This document shows, piece by piece, positions 1 to 8,680 of a stretch of DNA of 55,935 nucleotides. The notes beneath the pieces were generated by a model, which worked only from the letters and a program-made list of their open reading frames with translations, had not been told where the DNA came from and did not search any database. This stretch comes from Symbiodinium natans. Lineage: Eukaryota > Sar > Dinophyceae > Suessiales > Symbiodiniaceae. The stretch spans positions 658,001 through 713,935 of the forward strand of contig CAJNDS010002064.1 in assembly GCA_905221605.1 (NCBI GenBank). The letters are read 5' to 3'. Numbering within the stretch: the first letter of the stretch is position 1; each line of letters opens with the position of its first letter. Position numbers and translations under genes: made by a program.

Positions 1-600
1 CATGCATGCATGCATGTATATGTATATATAATACGATCCTCACGCTTTCTGGGGGCGAATGCCCCAAACGACAACATCGACCAAGACTGCAAGTGCTAAG
101 CGCGCCCGGTACTGACATTGTGATGCCGAGGGTCTTATCCCTATTTCCCATTGCGTCCTTCCATTAGGCCTCACTTTTTAAATGCGCGTAAGCCCCCAAA
201 CGCCTGCTTGAAACCCTTCAGACCCCTGTGACTTCGATTTAATCCCCTGAAAGCCCATTCAAACTTAACGCTCTCCAAGCACCCCGATATCCCTTTGCAC
301 GCCTCTTTACTCTCTGATCTGCTTGAGAAGCCGCTAGGCCCCCTCAAATCTGCTTGGACCACCTTTTCCAGCCCCTTCTAAGCATGACACCCTTCGAACC
401 TCTTTAATCGGATAAACAAATGCTTTGAACTTCGAACCTTTTGAAACCCCGAAAACCTTCTAAATCGTTTAAGGCCTCTTTAAACCCCTTCAGCGGAGTT
501 TCTTAGGCGTGGCCATGAGGGGGCATCATGATAGAGCAGTGCTGAGCTGGGCTTCAGGCAGCTAACTTGTCGTGGGCTTAGGGTTTATAAGTACGACTGG
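1..600. other. No gene seen; low-complexity leader
   Basis: The window opens with a CATG/TATA simple repeat. From about 171 to 500 it continues with a degenerate CCTTNAAACCCCTT-like low-complexity stretch. A 63-codon open frame on the minus strand here follows that repetition (recurring GL, GF and FK residues) and I do not regard it as a gene. Confidence 0.5.
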
Positions 601-616
601 CAATTGGAACTCAGTG

Positions 617-913
617 TCAAGGGTGCGTTCGGGAGAGGACCGTATGGCCTTTAGCCGAGATCTTCGGAAACAGCATCCTCCTGTGTTCGACAACCCTCAT
701 GGATGACGTCAACCATGTGGGCTTGATGGCCCTAAAGCCCTGTAGCTCCGGGTGCTTCCCGATCACTCGATGTAATGATGGCAGACCTGGGCGTTGATCA
801 GATGAAGCGTTTGGGCTTATGCCAAGATTAAGGTTCGAACTTGGTACCATCCTGGGGCTCATGATGGCTGACAGATTAACAGGGCAGATAAGAGTAGGTA
901 GGCTCACGTGCAA
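617..913 (-). CDS. Hypothetical ORF, 98 aa
   Basis: This is a 98-codon frame opening with MHVSLPTLICPVNLSAIMSP and containing HRVIGKHPELQGF and KPTWLTSSMRVVEHRR. Composition is protein-like and not derived from a simple repeat. I recognise no domain. It sits in a 1.1-kb block (600-1760) free of telomere repeats that also holds a longer plus-strand frame, so the coding strand is uncertain and both could be fragments of an old mobile element. Confidence 0.25.
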   Translation of the reverse strand: MHVSLPTLICPVNLSAIMSPRMVPSSNLNLGISPNASSDQRPGLPSLHRVIGKHPELQGFRAIKPTWLTSSMRVVEHRRMLFPKISAKGHTVLSRTHP

Positions 914-1094
914 ATATTTTTGCCCATGGTGCTCAACAGCGTAATGACGGCGTATTGAATTTGCCGTGGAGATACACCAACTTCAGTCGACCGATATGCA
1001 GTGGCTTGCTCAGCTTTTTGCAAGTGAAGGCACATGAGAGGGATGGCCACACAAACCCTTCATTCTCCATCCTGGAGATGACTTCAGCAGGGGC

Positions 1095-1622
1095 ATGGGG
1101 AAGAGATCACCAGCCGAGCAGCAGCGTTACCAAGACTTGGTCTTCATAGCGGATCTCGCCCTGAACGCTTGTGCCCACGGGCCCTGCAGCCGCTACGTGT
1201 TAGGATTGTGGCTGAGAAAAATGTATTTGGGTATCTGCACGCTCCTGGGTTTACAAGGTCTAGCCTCCACCCTATCCCAGGCATGTCAATCCCAGATCCA
1301 CACTGGAAAATCCTCATCCCACTCTCTAGACATCTCAATCCAGGGTCCGTACATTTACTTCAGCAACCTATATCAAAATACGTGCGGGGTCCCTTATGGA
1401 TTTTGGTCGAGCTTGCGGCAAAGGCGGCTACGGACAGCAACTGCAGCTAATTCAATTTGTCAAGAAGGATGGACTACGCTTCTAGCTTGTAGCGGATACA
1501 CCAGTGGTTTGTGCTATCTGCCAAGTGTGGGGAGGGGGGTCGATGAGGAGCACCTCGAAACGCTAGCCCTCCGACCATATTGGTATTCATGGACGTTGAG
1601 TGCCAACGAGATGCAGCAGTAG
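1095..1622 (+). CDS. Hypothetical ORF, 175 aa
   Basis: This is one of the longest open frames not made of simple repeat. The first ~40 residues look most convincing (MGKRSPAEQQRYQDLVFIAD, then LALNACAHGPCSRY) and follow a CTTCAG|CAG acceptor-like site. The remainder is Ser/Leu/Tyr-rich and less convincing. An exon of about 110 nt at 1090-1200 with intron read-through is as likely as a complete 175-residue protein. No family is recognised. Confidence 0.33.
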   Translation: MGKRSPAEQQRYQDLVFIADLALNACAHGPCSRYVLGLWLRKMYLGICTLLGLQGLASTLSQACQSQIHTGKSSSHSLDISIQGPYIYFSNLYQNTCGVPYGFWSSLRQRRLRTATAANSICQEGWTTLLACSGYTSGLCYLPSVGRGVDEEHLETLALRPYWYSWTLSANEMQQ

Positions 1623-1768
1623 GCAGCAGTTGTAACTTGGTAAAACACTTAGTAAATGAGTTAGAAAAAACGTCGAATTTGCAACAGGTGCCCCCGAAAA
1701 GAACCAAGAGCAAACGCACAAAGTCGCGAGACAAAAGCCTTGCATACATCCAGTGCTGGAACGCTTAG
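1580..1768 (+). CDS. Hypothetical basic peptide, 62 aa
   Basis: The frame overlaps the end of the preceding plus-strand ORF in another frame. It contains NLVKHLVNELEKTSNLQQ followed by a Lys/Arg-rich cluster (PPKRTKSKRTKSRDKS). The amphipathic helix plus basic tail is protein-like. There is no splice evidence and no known family. Confidence 0.25.
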   Translation: MVFMDVECQRDAAVGSSCNLVKHLVNELEKTSNLQQVPPKRTKSKRTKSRDKSLAYIQCWNA

Positions 1769-2161
1769 CCCCCCAAACTAAGCCCGAAGTCTATAACCAA
1801 CATTTTGCTCGGCATTGGGCTGTTGGGATAGCTGCAAAGATGCCGAGAGATTGAGAGGAGGAGTGTTTGAGGTATTCGGCCGATGCCTGGGGCAGTGGGG
1901 GAGGGGAGGGAAGGAGGGCAGACGCCTACATCGGCATGGGCACATCGGACTCATTGAGGGTCGCTTGCCCGGTAGATTCTTGTGCTTCGCTTTGTGGAGA
2001 TACTAAATTACACAGTATCTCTCGTCAAATTTTGACGAGGCTGCAGGGGTTATGGTAATTACTTGTAAAGGGTATAGAGAGCTAGGGTTTAGGGTTTAGG
2101 GCTTAGAGGGTTTACAGCAGTGGTCTACAGCAATTAAAGGGTTTAAAGGTGTTGATAACAG

Positions 2162-2202
2162 GTTCGGGGGTCTGCCAATTCTGAGCTTGGGCAATCTGCA
2201 TC
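2162..2202 (+). CDS. Candidate micro-exon with GTAAGT donor
   Basis: A 41-nt stretch lies between an acceptor-like TTGATAACAG and a consensus donor GTAAGT at 2203. It reads FGGLPILSLGNLH in one frame. The borders are the evidence, since the coding part is too short to judge alone. A 21-nt poly-C run follows at 2247. Confidence 0.22.
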
Positions 2203-2312
2203 GTAAGTCAGCACCCGAGAGTCTGGGGCCAAGAGTGTCGGGCTGTCCCCCCCCCCCCCCCCCCCCTCTACCCTACACCCTAAGCCCTCAACTAGAGTTC
2301 AACCCTGAATAT

Positions 2313-2365
2313 TTGATTAAACCCTAAACCCTAAACCCTAAGCCCTCAGCCCTAAGCCCTAGACC
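2313..2365. repeat. CCCTAAA telomere-like tract
   Basis: Three perfect CCCTAAA heptamers are followed by AAGCCCT variant units. Confidence 0.9.
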
Positions 2366-2369
2366 CTGA

Positions 2370-2440
2370 CCCCAAGTCGAGGCGCCTCCCTGTTTCGATG
2401 GGCAGAAGCACTCAAACTCGAGCTCCTCGCTTGCGGCCAT
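2370..2440 (-). CDS. Candidate 5' exon
   Basis: The minus strand starts with ATG and reads MAASEELEFECFCPSKQGGA with GC-rich third positions. It is flanked by TTTAGGG variants on both sides. The methionine start and composition suggest a first exon. No donor of strong consensus is visible before the repeat begins. Function unknown. Confidence 0.35.
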
Positions 2441-2460
2441 GGAGTTTAGGAGGGGGGGGG

Positions 2461-2575
2461 GTGGTTTAGGGTTTAGGGTTTAGGGTTTAGGGTTTGGGGT
2501 TTAGGGTTTAGGGTTTAGGGTTTAGGGTTTAGAGTTCAGAGTTTGGAGTTTAGGGTTTCGGGCTTGGGTTTAGAA
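2461..2575. repeat. TTTAGGG telomere-like tract
   Basis: About nine perfect TTTAGGG units are followed by decayed units (TTCAGAG, TTTGGAG, TTTCGGG). Confidence 0.92.
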
Positions 2576-2658
2576 TGCAGGGTAACTGGCTTTAAGGAAT
2601 AATCCGATGTACTGAAGCTCTGAGCGCTGTTCTGAGGATTCTCATGTCCTTATTGCAG

Positions 2659-2757
2659 AATCTCTCCATCCCACAAACCTTGAAGCAACAACTCAATGAA
2701 AAAAAACTTCGGGTTTTGGGGAATTTGGGAGCCCTGGATTCCCGCCCTGGCATTTAG
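2659..2757 (+). CDS. Candidate terminal exon, 32 aa
   Basis: An acceptor-like ATGTCCTTATTGCAG is followed directly by 32 codons and a TAG stop: NLSIPQTLKQQLNEKKLRVL, then GNLGALDSRPGI. The helix-forming middle is protein-like. If real it would be the last exon of a plus-strand gene. Confidence 0.33.
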   Translation, partial: NLSIPQTLKQQLNEKKLRVLGNLGALDSRPGI

Positions 2758-2885
2758 GGCCGAAGGCATCTTGGGACTTGTGACCAGAGCAGAGTCCCCT
2801 ATATAGCTCATTCAAGTGATTTTCTGGGGAACCTTCTTCCCTAAGTCCCCGTCGGATTTCGCTAATTTTCTCGAGAACCCAATCA

Positions 2886-2985
2886 TGCGATTTGGGAGCT
2901 AAGGGCGGGGTGGCGCGCCTGCCCCAGGGGTAGGAAAGCCTTGACCTCCATCTCCTGCTTCCACGTCACGGACGTCTTCTCCTCA
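2886..2985 (-). CDS. Candidate exon
   Basis: The minus strand reads EEKTSVTWKQEMEVKAFLPL then GQARHPA, with an AG just upstream (CTTAG) and GC-rich third codon positions. It lies between two other minus-strand candidates (2370-2440 and 3080-3271), so the three could belong to one gene with short introns. Unknown function. Confidence 0.35.
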
Positions 2986-3079
2986 CTAAGCTGGTTTCGG
3001 GTTTAGGGTTTAGGGTTGGGGGCGCGCTGCGCTTTGGAGCTTTTCTGCTTCTAAGTGCCTAGGCTTGAGGGTGCCGATC

Positions 3080-3271
3080 TTATCGGGTTTCAGGTGCAGC
3101 TGGGGGCGTTTTCAGGAGTTTGGGCTTCTTCTTTGGTGACTGCCGCGCGGCCCGCCCGTTGCAGCGCGGGAGGTGGGCGAGGTGGTCATCCAAGGCAGCC
3201 ATTCCCATAGCGGAGTGGGCCACCTGAGCTGCCATCTCAAATTGAAGCAGAACATTGCTGGAATGAATGCC
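3080..3271 (-). CDS. Candidate exon or small ORF, ~63 codons
   Basis: An uninterrupted minus-strand frame runs from 3271 to a TAA at 3080. It has a helical first half (FEMAAQVAHSAMGMAALDDH) and a basic, Pro-rich end (SPKKKPKLLKTPPAAPETR). An internal ATG gives a 51-residue peptide. The composition shift from amphipathic helix to basic tail is typical of real protein ends. No family recognised. Confidence 0.4.
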   Translation of the reverse strand, partial: GIHSSNVLLQFEMAAQVAHSAMGMAALDDHLAHLPRCNGRAARQSPKKKPKLLKTPPAAPETR

Positions 3272-3542
3272 TTACATAGAACCCCTCAGTCAACTTCGGT
3301 GGGAGGGTAAAACGCAAACTCAGTCAGCGGCGCAATAACATACAAGGAAATGGGCTAGTGGGCAGCTGTGCGGCCCTAGTTTCTTGTTGCGGGATCTCTG
3401 CGGCAGGCGTCAACTGTCCATGGAGAAGGTGGGGACAGCAGCTGCTAAACTCGTGGGCGCTTCAAGAAAAAGCCTCCATGTCCATGCCAGAAGCTGTTAC
3501 GAGTAGAATCTGAGCACTGCCCTCGACATCGTCATCTTTCCA

Positions 3543-3773
3543 TTGCTTTTGAAAATGGCAGCTTCTGCCGAAAACGCACGCTTGCTCGTCACCATCGTGC
3601 ACGATGAGAATCTGAGAATGTATATACAACTTGTTGGGCTTCTGTCTCAATGGCTTTCAATGCCTAATTTTTTCAGCTGCCATGGGCGCGGACTGTACGA
3701 TGTCCCTCCCGGCGGCGACGCCAGATTTGTCCATCCCTTTCGATTCCCCGCCCCGCAAAGCAATGGTCGTTAA
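3543..3773 (+). CDS. Candidate ORF/exon, 76 codons
   Basis: The frame begins MAASAENARLLVTIVHDENL, which is convincingly protein-like for about 25 residues. A pyrimidine tract and CAG at 3671-3676 then suggest that the following sequence belongs to a new exon in another frame. Confidence 0.3.
   Translation: MLLKMAASAENARLLVTIVHDENLRMYIQLVGLLSQWLSMPNFFSCHGRGLYDVPPGGDARFVHPFRFPAPQSNGR
3677..3765 (+). CDS. Candidate exon with strong acceptor
   Basis: CCTAATTTTTTCAG precedes an 89-nt stretch reading MGADCTMSLPAATPDLSIPF then DSPPRKAM, ending at ATG|GTCGTT. GC-rich third positions and the pyrimidine tract support it. It may be spliced from the candidate at 3543. Confidence 0.35.
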
Positions 3774-3985
3774 AAATGGTCATTGCGAAGCCCGAGCAGT
3801 TGTTCGCTCCACTTGGCTCCAATACCAGTACAACCAACACCATGACCAGCACCTTCCAACGGCAACCAAAGCAGCAGCAACACCTAAACCCTACTAAGCC
3901 CTTGTTGGGATCCTACCGAGATGTGTTGTGGGCTTTGCCGCTGGGCTGCCATAGACAGGGTCCCATCTGCGAGCTTCTTCCTTAG

Positions 3986-4061
3986 GATGCTCGGCAGTGC
4001 GTCTGTCATCATAAGAGGGGAAGAGGGGATCACAGGATTCTCGAAGGCAAAGGGCCGTCTT
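3986..4061 (+). CDS. Candidate internal exon
   Basis: A textbook acceptor (GCTTCTTCCTTAG) and a GTATAAGT donor at 4062 bracket 76 nt reading MLGSASVIIRGEEGITGFSK then AKGRL. Both borders and the coding composition agree, making it one of the better plus-strand candidates. Confidence 0.4.
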
Positions 4062-4100
4062 GTATAAGTCACACTCGCCGCATTAGCCAAGAAATTGCAG

Positions 4101-4329
4101 CACTCGCCTCGCGCATGACCCAGACCTCTTCATCGGAAAGATGAAGCCCTGGAATTCACAAAAATCAGCTCAAGTTTGTGCATCCTGGTGTCCCATCCTC
4201 CGTCAAGAAGATTGCTTCAGATGCTTGCGGTCCAAGCTTGATGGCGCCCACCTGTCACTGCTTCGTGCTTCGCGTGTTTGGGGTCGGCTCAAGGTGGGTC
4301 GTTGCTGCAATGCCTCTAATAATTATTAA
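4101..4329 (+). CDS. Candidate exon(s) after GAAATTGCAG
   Basis: An acceptor-like CAAGAAATTGCAG at 4100 is followed by LAHDPDLFIGKMKPW. A second acceptor-like AAAATCAG near 4170 opens another frame reading LKFVHPGVPSSVKKIASDAC. Either two small exons or one exon with a frame uncertainty; both frames are protein-like. The region continues the plus-strand run from 3543. Confidence 0.35.
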
Positions 4330-4390
4330 AGTCGCAAGAGCGGGCTCAATCAGACTGCAGGCTTACTACAAGGACTAGGGAGGTTAGTAA

Positions 4391-4570
4391 GAGTTCACAC
4401 CCAATGCAAGGTGTTCGACGTTCAGGCAGCAGAGGGGCTTCGGCTTCGGAGAGGAAAGAGGGGAACCCTCTGGTTTTGAGTACTTCTTGCGGTACGTCCA
4501 TGCCACCGAGCTGCGAATCGGATGCCACCCGCCTCCTGACGCAGGGCTGGAGAATTTGTTTTTGTTCTGA
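4391..4570 (+). CDS. Candidate exon, 59 codons
   Basis: The frame is open from just after TAA at 4388 to TGA at 4568. It contains GFGFGEERGEPSGFEYFLRY and VHATELRIGCHPPPDAGLEN. The aromatic-rich YFLRYVHATELRIGCHPP core looks like a folded domain, but I cannot assign a family. There is no ATG near its start, so an internal or terminal exon is likelier than a complete gene. A 152-codon minus-strand frame overlaps and is less convincing. Confidence 0.38.
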   Translation, partial: EFTPNARCSTFRQQRGFGFGEERGEPSGFEYFLRYVHATELRIGCHPPPDAGLENLFLF

Positions 4571-4599
4571 AGGCCCCTCTCTTGGGGTGATGGCATGTC

Positions 4600-4866
4600 G
4601 TGAGCTGTGAAGCGAAGAGATTGTTTTGGGCCTTCGGCCGAGTCCGCAAACAAAGGAGACTTGACCAGGGTATGAAAGGCCCATATCTTAACACGCCAAG
4701 GCGGTGGAATGAGAAAGGCTGGGCAACAGAGAAGCGCCCCTTGCTCGACACGACATCTGCAGCATTGCTTGCTCATCCCTGCTGTCTCCTCCGTGAAATA
4801 CCTGGTCGAACAGAAGTTGGTGTTTTGAAGCATGTGAGACACACCGAGGACAAGGCATCAAGATGA
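4600..4866 (+). CDS. Hypothetical ORF, 88 aa
   Basis: Only the C-terminal part (CLLREIPGRTEVGVLKHVRH then TEDKASR) looks clearly protein-like. The upstream part is Arg/Lys/Trp-rich. It could be a final exon beginning near 4770. Confidence 0.27.
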   Translation: MSCEAKRLFWAFGRVRKQRRLDQGMKGPYLNTPRRWNEKGWATEKRPLLDTTSAALLAHPCCLLREIPGRTEVGVLKHVRHTEDKASR

Positions 4867-4959
4867 ACAGCTTGTAGTGGCGTCTGATACAGGCAATCAC
4901 ATGACACGAAACACGCATAGAGTATCATACCATATCAGATAACCACTGATATCATATGA

Positions 4960-5132
4960 AAAATGTATGTATGTATGTATTCTTGTATACACAGAACGAG
5001 GTACATCTAAATTTATACACTGTATTCATATAGTCATATAGTACATACTTATTATATATATATATATAGAGAGAGAGAACTGTATTCATATAGTCATATA
5101 GTACATACTTATTTTATAGAGAGAGAGAGAGT
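4960..5132. repeat. AT/TATG simple repeats with ~62-bp direct duplication
   Basis: A unit starting TGTATTCATATAGTCATATA and ending in TATATA plus GAGAGA occurs twice in tandem (about 5019-5080 and 5081-5132). A short ATGTATGTATGT microsatellite precedes it. Confidence 0.85.
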
Positions 5133-5197
5133 TCGCGAAAAGTTTTCTGGTATGTTGGGAGGCTATCTGGGCGGCTGAGATGCTTTTCGGAGGCCAT
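5114..5197 (-). CDS. Candidate 5' exon
   Basis: The minus strand reads MASEKHLSRPDSLPTYQKTF then REL before running into the GAGA repeat. The first ~23 residues are protein-like with a methionine start. The remainder (SLSL) is repeat-derived. Confidence 0.3.
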   Translation of the reverse strand: MASEKHLSRPDSLPTYQKTFRELSLSL

Positions 5198-5235
5198 CGC
5201 TGCGGGTGCAAGGCCTGAATGGCAAGCCGGCACAA

Positions 5236-5332
5236 TGAGAGAGAGAGAGAGAGGAAGAGAGAGAGAGAGAGAGAGACAGGGAGACAGAAAGAAAGAGAGA
5301 GAACGAAAGGGAGAGCGAGAGAGAGACAGCAC
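5236..5332. repeat. GA microsatellite
   Basis: An imperfect (GA)n tract. Open frames crossing it on either strand (REREK or SLSLS peptides) are repeat artefacts. Confidence 0.9.
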
Positions 5333-5559
5333 AGTTCTGACACTCAAGCTCCGCGGTGGATGAACTTGACTTATGTAGATGTCCGATTGAGGGTACCTGT
5401 GTTTGAGACCTAGTGAGCCAAGAGCTGAACCATATGACATACAGCAGAGGATCTGAAACCTGAGTTCTTCAGTGCTTTCACTCCGGGCTCTTGCCCAAAT
5501 TAACCCTATTTGCCTGGCACCCAATCTCTGAAGCCAAAAACCCTGTACCTAAACCCGAA

Positions 5560-5625
5560 AACCCTAAAACCAAAAAACCCCAAAACCCTAAAACCCTAAA
5601 CCCTAAACCCTGAACCCTGAACCCT
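5560..5625. repeat. CCCTAAA-type degenerate tract
   Basis: A mix of CCCTAAA, CCCTAAAA and CCCTGAA units. Confidence 0.85.
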
Positions 5626-5640
5626 AAGCCCCGCCTCCAG

Positions 5641-5710
5641 GGAAGCAAAGGTCGTGGTGGATCTCTCCTATGCCGCGCACTGGGCGATTGGCCCGAAGAT
5701 GCCTCATTAG
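5641..5710 (+). CDS. Candidate short terminal exon
   Basis: After CGCCTCCAG the sequence reads EAKVVVDLSYAAHWAIGPKM then PH and TAG, with strongly GC-biased third positions. Another frame (SKGRGGSLLCRALGDWPEDA) is also open. It is bounded by a CCCTAAA tract on the left and a TTTAGGG tract on the right. Confidence 0.33.
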
Positions 5711-5721
5711 GCAGAAGGCAG

Positions 5722-5762
5722 GTTTAGGGTTTAGGGTTCAGGGCTTAGGGTTTAGGGTTTTG
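5722..5762. repeat. TTTAGGG telomere-like tract
   Basis: Four to five TTTAGGG/TTCAGGG units. Confidence 0.88.
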
Positions 5763-5917
5763 GGAGTTCCAAGGTCTCGATTCTCATCCCCTTTATAAAT
5801 ACCAGGCATCTATAAGGATCTGGCCCCTCTTCCCAATCCTTACCCCACCCTGGTCCATCCCTCCCGCCCTGCAGGACCTGCCGAATTCCCCTCCCTCCTC
5901 TATCACCCTCAAAGCGC

Positions 5918-6190
5918 ATGAAGCTCACTTATGCTGCTGGTGCAAAGCTTCGGGTTTACGACTGTTTCTCCTCGACCCGTGGTCGCTTTCCACAGCTGCA
6001 ACCCGACCGTGCGGACTGGCAATTCCCCAAGTGCACCCGCTTGGACAATCTTGGACAGTCGACATGCGCTTACAATGATGCCTCTTTTTCGACAACAGTT
6101 CAGCTGCACCTGCGAAGTTGCATCGCAACCCTGGTTATTTCTGCAAAGACCTCTTGCCCAACCGTGACTCCTGAACCCTGCGACCCATGA
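5918..6190 (+). CDS. Hypothetical ORF, 90 aa
   Basis: It starts at an ATG and reads MKLTYAAGAKLRVYDCFSST, later LQPDRADWQFPKCTRLDN and VQLHLRSCIATLVISAKTSC. Seven cysteines and GC-biased third positions suggest real coding sequence. A competing minus-strand frame (5909-6274) is also open. No known domain. Confidence 0.35.
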   Translation: MKLTYAAGAKLRVYDCFSSTRGRFPQLQPDRADWQFPKCTRLDNLGQSTCAYNDASFSTTVQLHLRSCIATLVISAKTSCPTVTPEPCDP

Positions 6191-6369
6191 TCTAAGTTTT
6201 GGGCTACCCAAACTTTCTGACCCCAAACTCCAAACCTTAACCCGGTGGACCCAAGCCCCAAACTCCCCGGCCAAAAGCTCGAAATCCGAAAAACCCCTTC
6301 AAGTAAGCTGCTTGCGCCAGCCCTGGGCTTCGTTGCGCTGCTCGAGACCAACCTCTTCCACGACGGCAC

Positions 6370-6635
6370 ACGTCCTGTAGCTGTAATGAAAAATGCATAT
6401 GTCGGTAGCTCTCTACATTAGAGAACTACCCATATATACGAGGCCTGGGGCAGCTCTTTAGGCATATTCTGTTAAACTCAAGCCCAGGAACGTGTGCTTG
6501 TTGCCTCAGGCATGCTTGCAGATGTCACAGAAGGCTAAGTACTGTACTTGGGGGGCGGCATGGGCCTGCTGCTAAAGACTGCCTGGATGGGTTTCATGGT
6601 TTCGTCCCTTGTCCGCTGCACCGCTTTAGAGGCCT
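6370..6635. other. No gene seen
   Basis: Unique-looking sequence without telomere units and without a convincing frame. It carries a short inverted pair of GTAGCTCTCT and AGAGAACTAC around 6405-6430. Confidence 0.4.
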
Positions 6636-6833
6636 TTGCTTATTGCAAGTTCGGGAATCTTGCGGCCCCGAACGCTAACCCGTTCCTATACCCTACTGAA
6701 GTCGACTAAGCCCGCAACAACATCTGCGTCAGCCGTTCTGAGAATCAAGGACTCCCAAAGGCTCCGGAGAAAGGCAGGACTTGCATACTGTGTCATATCA
6801 AGCCTACGCTGGTTCACTCGACACGGGGGTTGA
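6636..6833 (+). CDS. Hypothetical ORF, 65 aa
   Basis: Ser/Thr/Arg-rich frame (RTLTRSYTLLKSTKPATTSA, then RIKDSQRLRRKAGLAYCVIS). Plausible but unsupported by borders or family. Confidence 0.22.
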   Translation: MLIASSGILRPRTLTRSYTLLKSTKPATTSASAVLRIKDSQRLRRKAGLAYCVISSLRWFTRHGG

Positions 6834-6839
6834 TCTGCA

Positions 6840-7190
6840 GCACAAATTCAAAGCTGCCTTGGGGCCCTACTGCAGTACACTAACCAAACAGCCAATACAA
6901 TTTGTTGATCGGTTCCCTGCAGCAGGCATGAGTGACCTGGGATCCAGTACCGCTTGATCTCGATCAAAGGCTGCAGCCATGTACCTCGGATACTGCCACA
7001 TACGGGGGGTTTCCGAAAATTCGAGGTACCCTGATCGTGGGCTCCTATAAAAATTTACTCTAGTATTTTTGAGAAGCAGTCACCTAGAACTCTATCTTTG
7101 CCTGATGGGCCTGCAACCGCACCTGCACAGGATCCTCAATTCTCGAACCCTCTTATCCAAAAAAGACCATTTTGCGTGATAAGGCTTGGG
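6840..7190. other. No gene seen
   Basis: Unique-looking sequence with no convincing frame. The 14-mer GGGTTTCCGAAAAT near 7008 also occurs in the duplicated element at 31.5 kb, which may or may not be meaningful. Confidence 0.4.
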
Positions 7191-7195
7191 GGCCA

Positions 7196-7277
7196 TTTTA
7201 GGGTTTAGGGTTTTGGGGTTTAAGGTTTAGGGTTTAGGGTTTAAGGTTTAGGGTTTAAGGTTTAGGGTTTAAGGGTT
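7196..7277. repeat. TTTAGGG/TTTAAGG mixed tract
   Basis: About eleven heptamers alternate between TTTAGGG and TTTAAGG. Confidence 0.9.
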
Positions 7278-7280
7278 TTT

Positions 7281-7430
7281 ATGCAGCCAAGCGTCTCATT
7301 GTTACTGTACGGCGGCATCTTGTCCGAGAGGGGAGGCAGCCTTGCTGCGGCCAGCTCAGGAGGCACCCAGTCGACGCCTGACATGCGGAGCTTCCAACCC
7401 CGGACACCCGCCTCGAAAGTCTACTTAAAA
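7281..7430 (+). CDS. Candidate exon/ORF
   Basis: It begins at ATGCAG directly after the preceding TTTAGGG tract and reads YGGILSERGGSLAAASSGGT then QSTPDMRSFQPRTPASKVY, after which it enters an AT repeat. GC-rich third positions and Ser/Gly/Thr content look like a disordered protein region. Confidence 0.33.
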
Positions 7431-7488
7431 CCATTTGTATATATATATATATATATATGTAGATATGTTATATAAATCCCTGGGCCAG

Positions 7489-7520
7489 TTTAGGGTTTAG
7501 GGTTTAGGGTTTAGGGTTTG
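7489..7520. repeat. TTTAGGG telomere-like tract
   Basis: Four perfect units. Confidence 0.9.
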
Positions 7521-7633
7521 GCCCCGATTTTGCTGCTCTGTGTCTTCGCACGCCTGGCGGGGCCAGGCTGCAACGACTCGGCAGGTTAGCCTCAGCATGG
7601 CGGCGCATCATCTGAAGAATTTTATTCTCAGGG

Positions 7634-7705
7634 GTTTAGGGTTTAGGGTTTAGGGTTTAGGGTTTAGGGTTTAGGGTTTAGGGTTTAGGGTTTAGGGTTT
7701 AGGGG
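7634..7705. repeat. TTTAGGG telomere-like tract
   Basis: About ten perfect tandem heptamers. Confidence 0.95.
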
Positions 7706-8039
7706 GCTTAACGGGCCTCTTGGCAGGATTCCCGACTAGGGGTATCAGAATTGGGGGAAAGTACCCCTCTAGGTTTCCCGGATGTTTGTCCCTGGCACCT
7801 GTGCAACGCACTGGCTTAGGGCCTGGGGGGGCAGCCGAGGTCTCTCATTTTAAGCGTTTGAGGTGCCTTCAGCCCTAAACCCCAAACCAAAACCACCTGC
7901 CAAATCCTATCAACCCTCTAAACCCTACAAACTCCCCCAAAAACACCCTGAACACACCCTCTGCCCAACCTCCCCACCCCCAATCCTGTAACAAAACCCT
8001 GAAAAACCCTTATATAACCCTAAAGCCCTAGGGCCTTGG

Positions 8040-8112
8040 CTACAAAACCCTAAACCCTAAACCCTAAACCCTACACCCTAAGCCCTAAGCCCAAAGCCCT
8101 AAACCCTAAACC
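8040..8112. repeat. CCCTAAA telomere-like tract
   Basis: Several perfect CCCTAAA units plus AAGCCCT variants; decayed CCCTAAA-like units extend left to about 7870. Confidence 0.9.
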
Positions 8113-8118
8113 ATCCAG

Positions 8119-8153
8119 GAGCCGGCAGTCTGAAGGGCTTCTCTGGGAAGGAG
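8119..8153 (+). CDS. Candidate micro-exon
   Basis: Bracketed by CCATCCAG and a GTGAGA donor. It reads AGSLKGFSGKE, and the frame stays open for a further ~23 codons. The borders are good, the length (35 nt) too short for confidence. Confidence 0.22.
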
Positions 8154-8289
8154 GTGAGAAAGGCCTGTCACTTCCACTGCATCTCGGGAGTTGGGTTTGG
8201 GCTTTATGGTTTAGGGGTTTGACAAGGGTTTAGGGTTTCGGGCTTCGGGAAGTTTGGGGGTTTGGGGGTTTGGGGGTTTAGGGCTCAAG

Positions 8290-8532
8290 TCAGACCCCAA
8301 GTACTGGAGACAACATCATTCTCACATGAAAGTCCTGGCCCTGAGTCCCAAAACCCCAAGCTGAAGACAAAGGGAAAACCCTAAACCCCAACAGCATGCG
8401 GGACCTCGGCGAAAGCGATGGTCGTCTTTCCAGCCTTCCTTGCTTCAGTGTTGGGGTGGTCGACTGCCGTACATTTGGGCATCTTTGGACCTTATGAGGT
8501 TTCTGAAATCCCGCACAGACCGAAACGTGCAC
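8290..8532 (-). CDS. Hypothetical ORF, 80 aa
   Basis: The minus-strand frame contains RQSTTPTLKQGRLERRPSLS then PRSRMLLGF. Low support; no family. Confidence 0.2.
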   Translation of the reverse strand: MHVSVCAGFQKPHKVQRCPNVRQSTTPTLKQGRLERRPSLSPRSRMLLGFRVFPLSSAWGFGTQGQDFHVRMMLSPVLGV

Positions 8533-8598
8533 AACGTTACACTAGTTCCCCATAGCCTATGCCTAAACTCCTAGACCCAAGAGTAACACAGGTTGAAA

Positions 8599-8680
8599 AC
8601 GGGTACCCTTTTTGGTTCATTGCGACTTGTTCGGGAACCTACCCCCTAAAACAAATGAAAAGGGGCCTACTCCGTTTCCT
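8599..8680. mobile_element. Small hairpin repeat, family B copy 1
   Basis: Matches 52190-52290 over about 80 bp: shared GGTACCCTTTTTGGTTC, then GGGAACC, then CTAAA(A)CAAA and GGGCCTACTCC. Its ends are inverted relative to each other (left AAACGGGTACCC, right end reverse-complemented AAACGGAGTAGGCCCC), consistent with a MITE-like element. Confidence 0.6.

Noticed and set aside
171-362. 63-codon minus frame near the left edge
   Set aside because: Its residues follow a degenerate low-complexity repeat.
820-860. tRNA-like GGTTCGAAC motif
   Set aside because: No cloverleaf arms can be drawn around it; the same applies to CTGTTCGAGCCC at 52148.
7005-7025. Extra copy of the 31.5-kb element
   Set aside because: Only the 14-mer GGGTTTCCGAAAAT is shared; flanks differ, so it may be chance.
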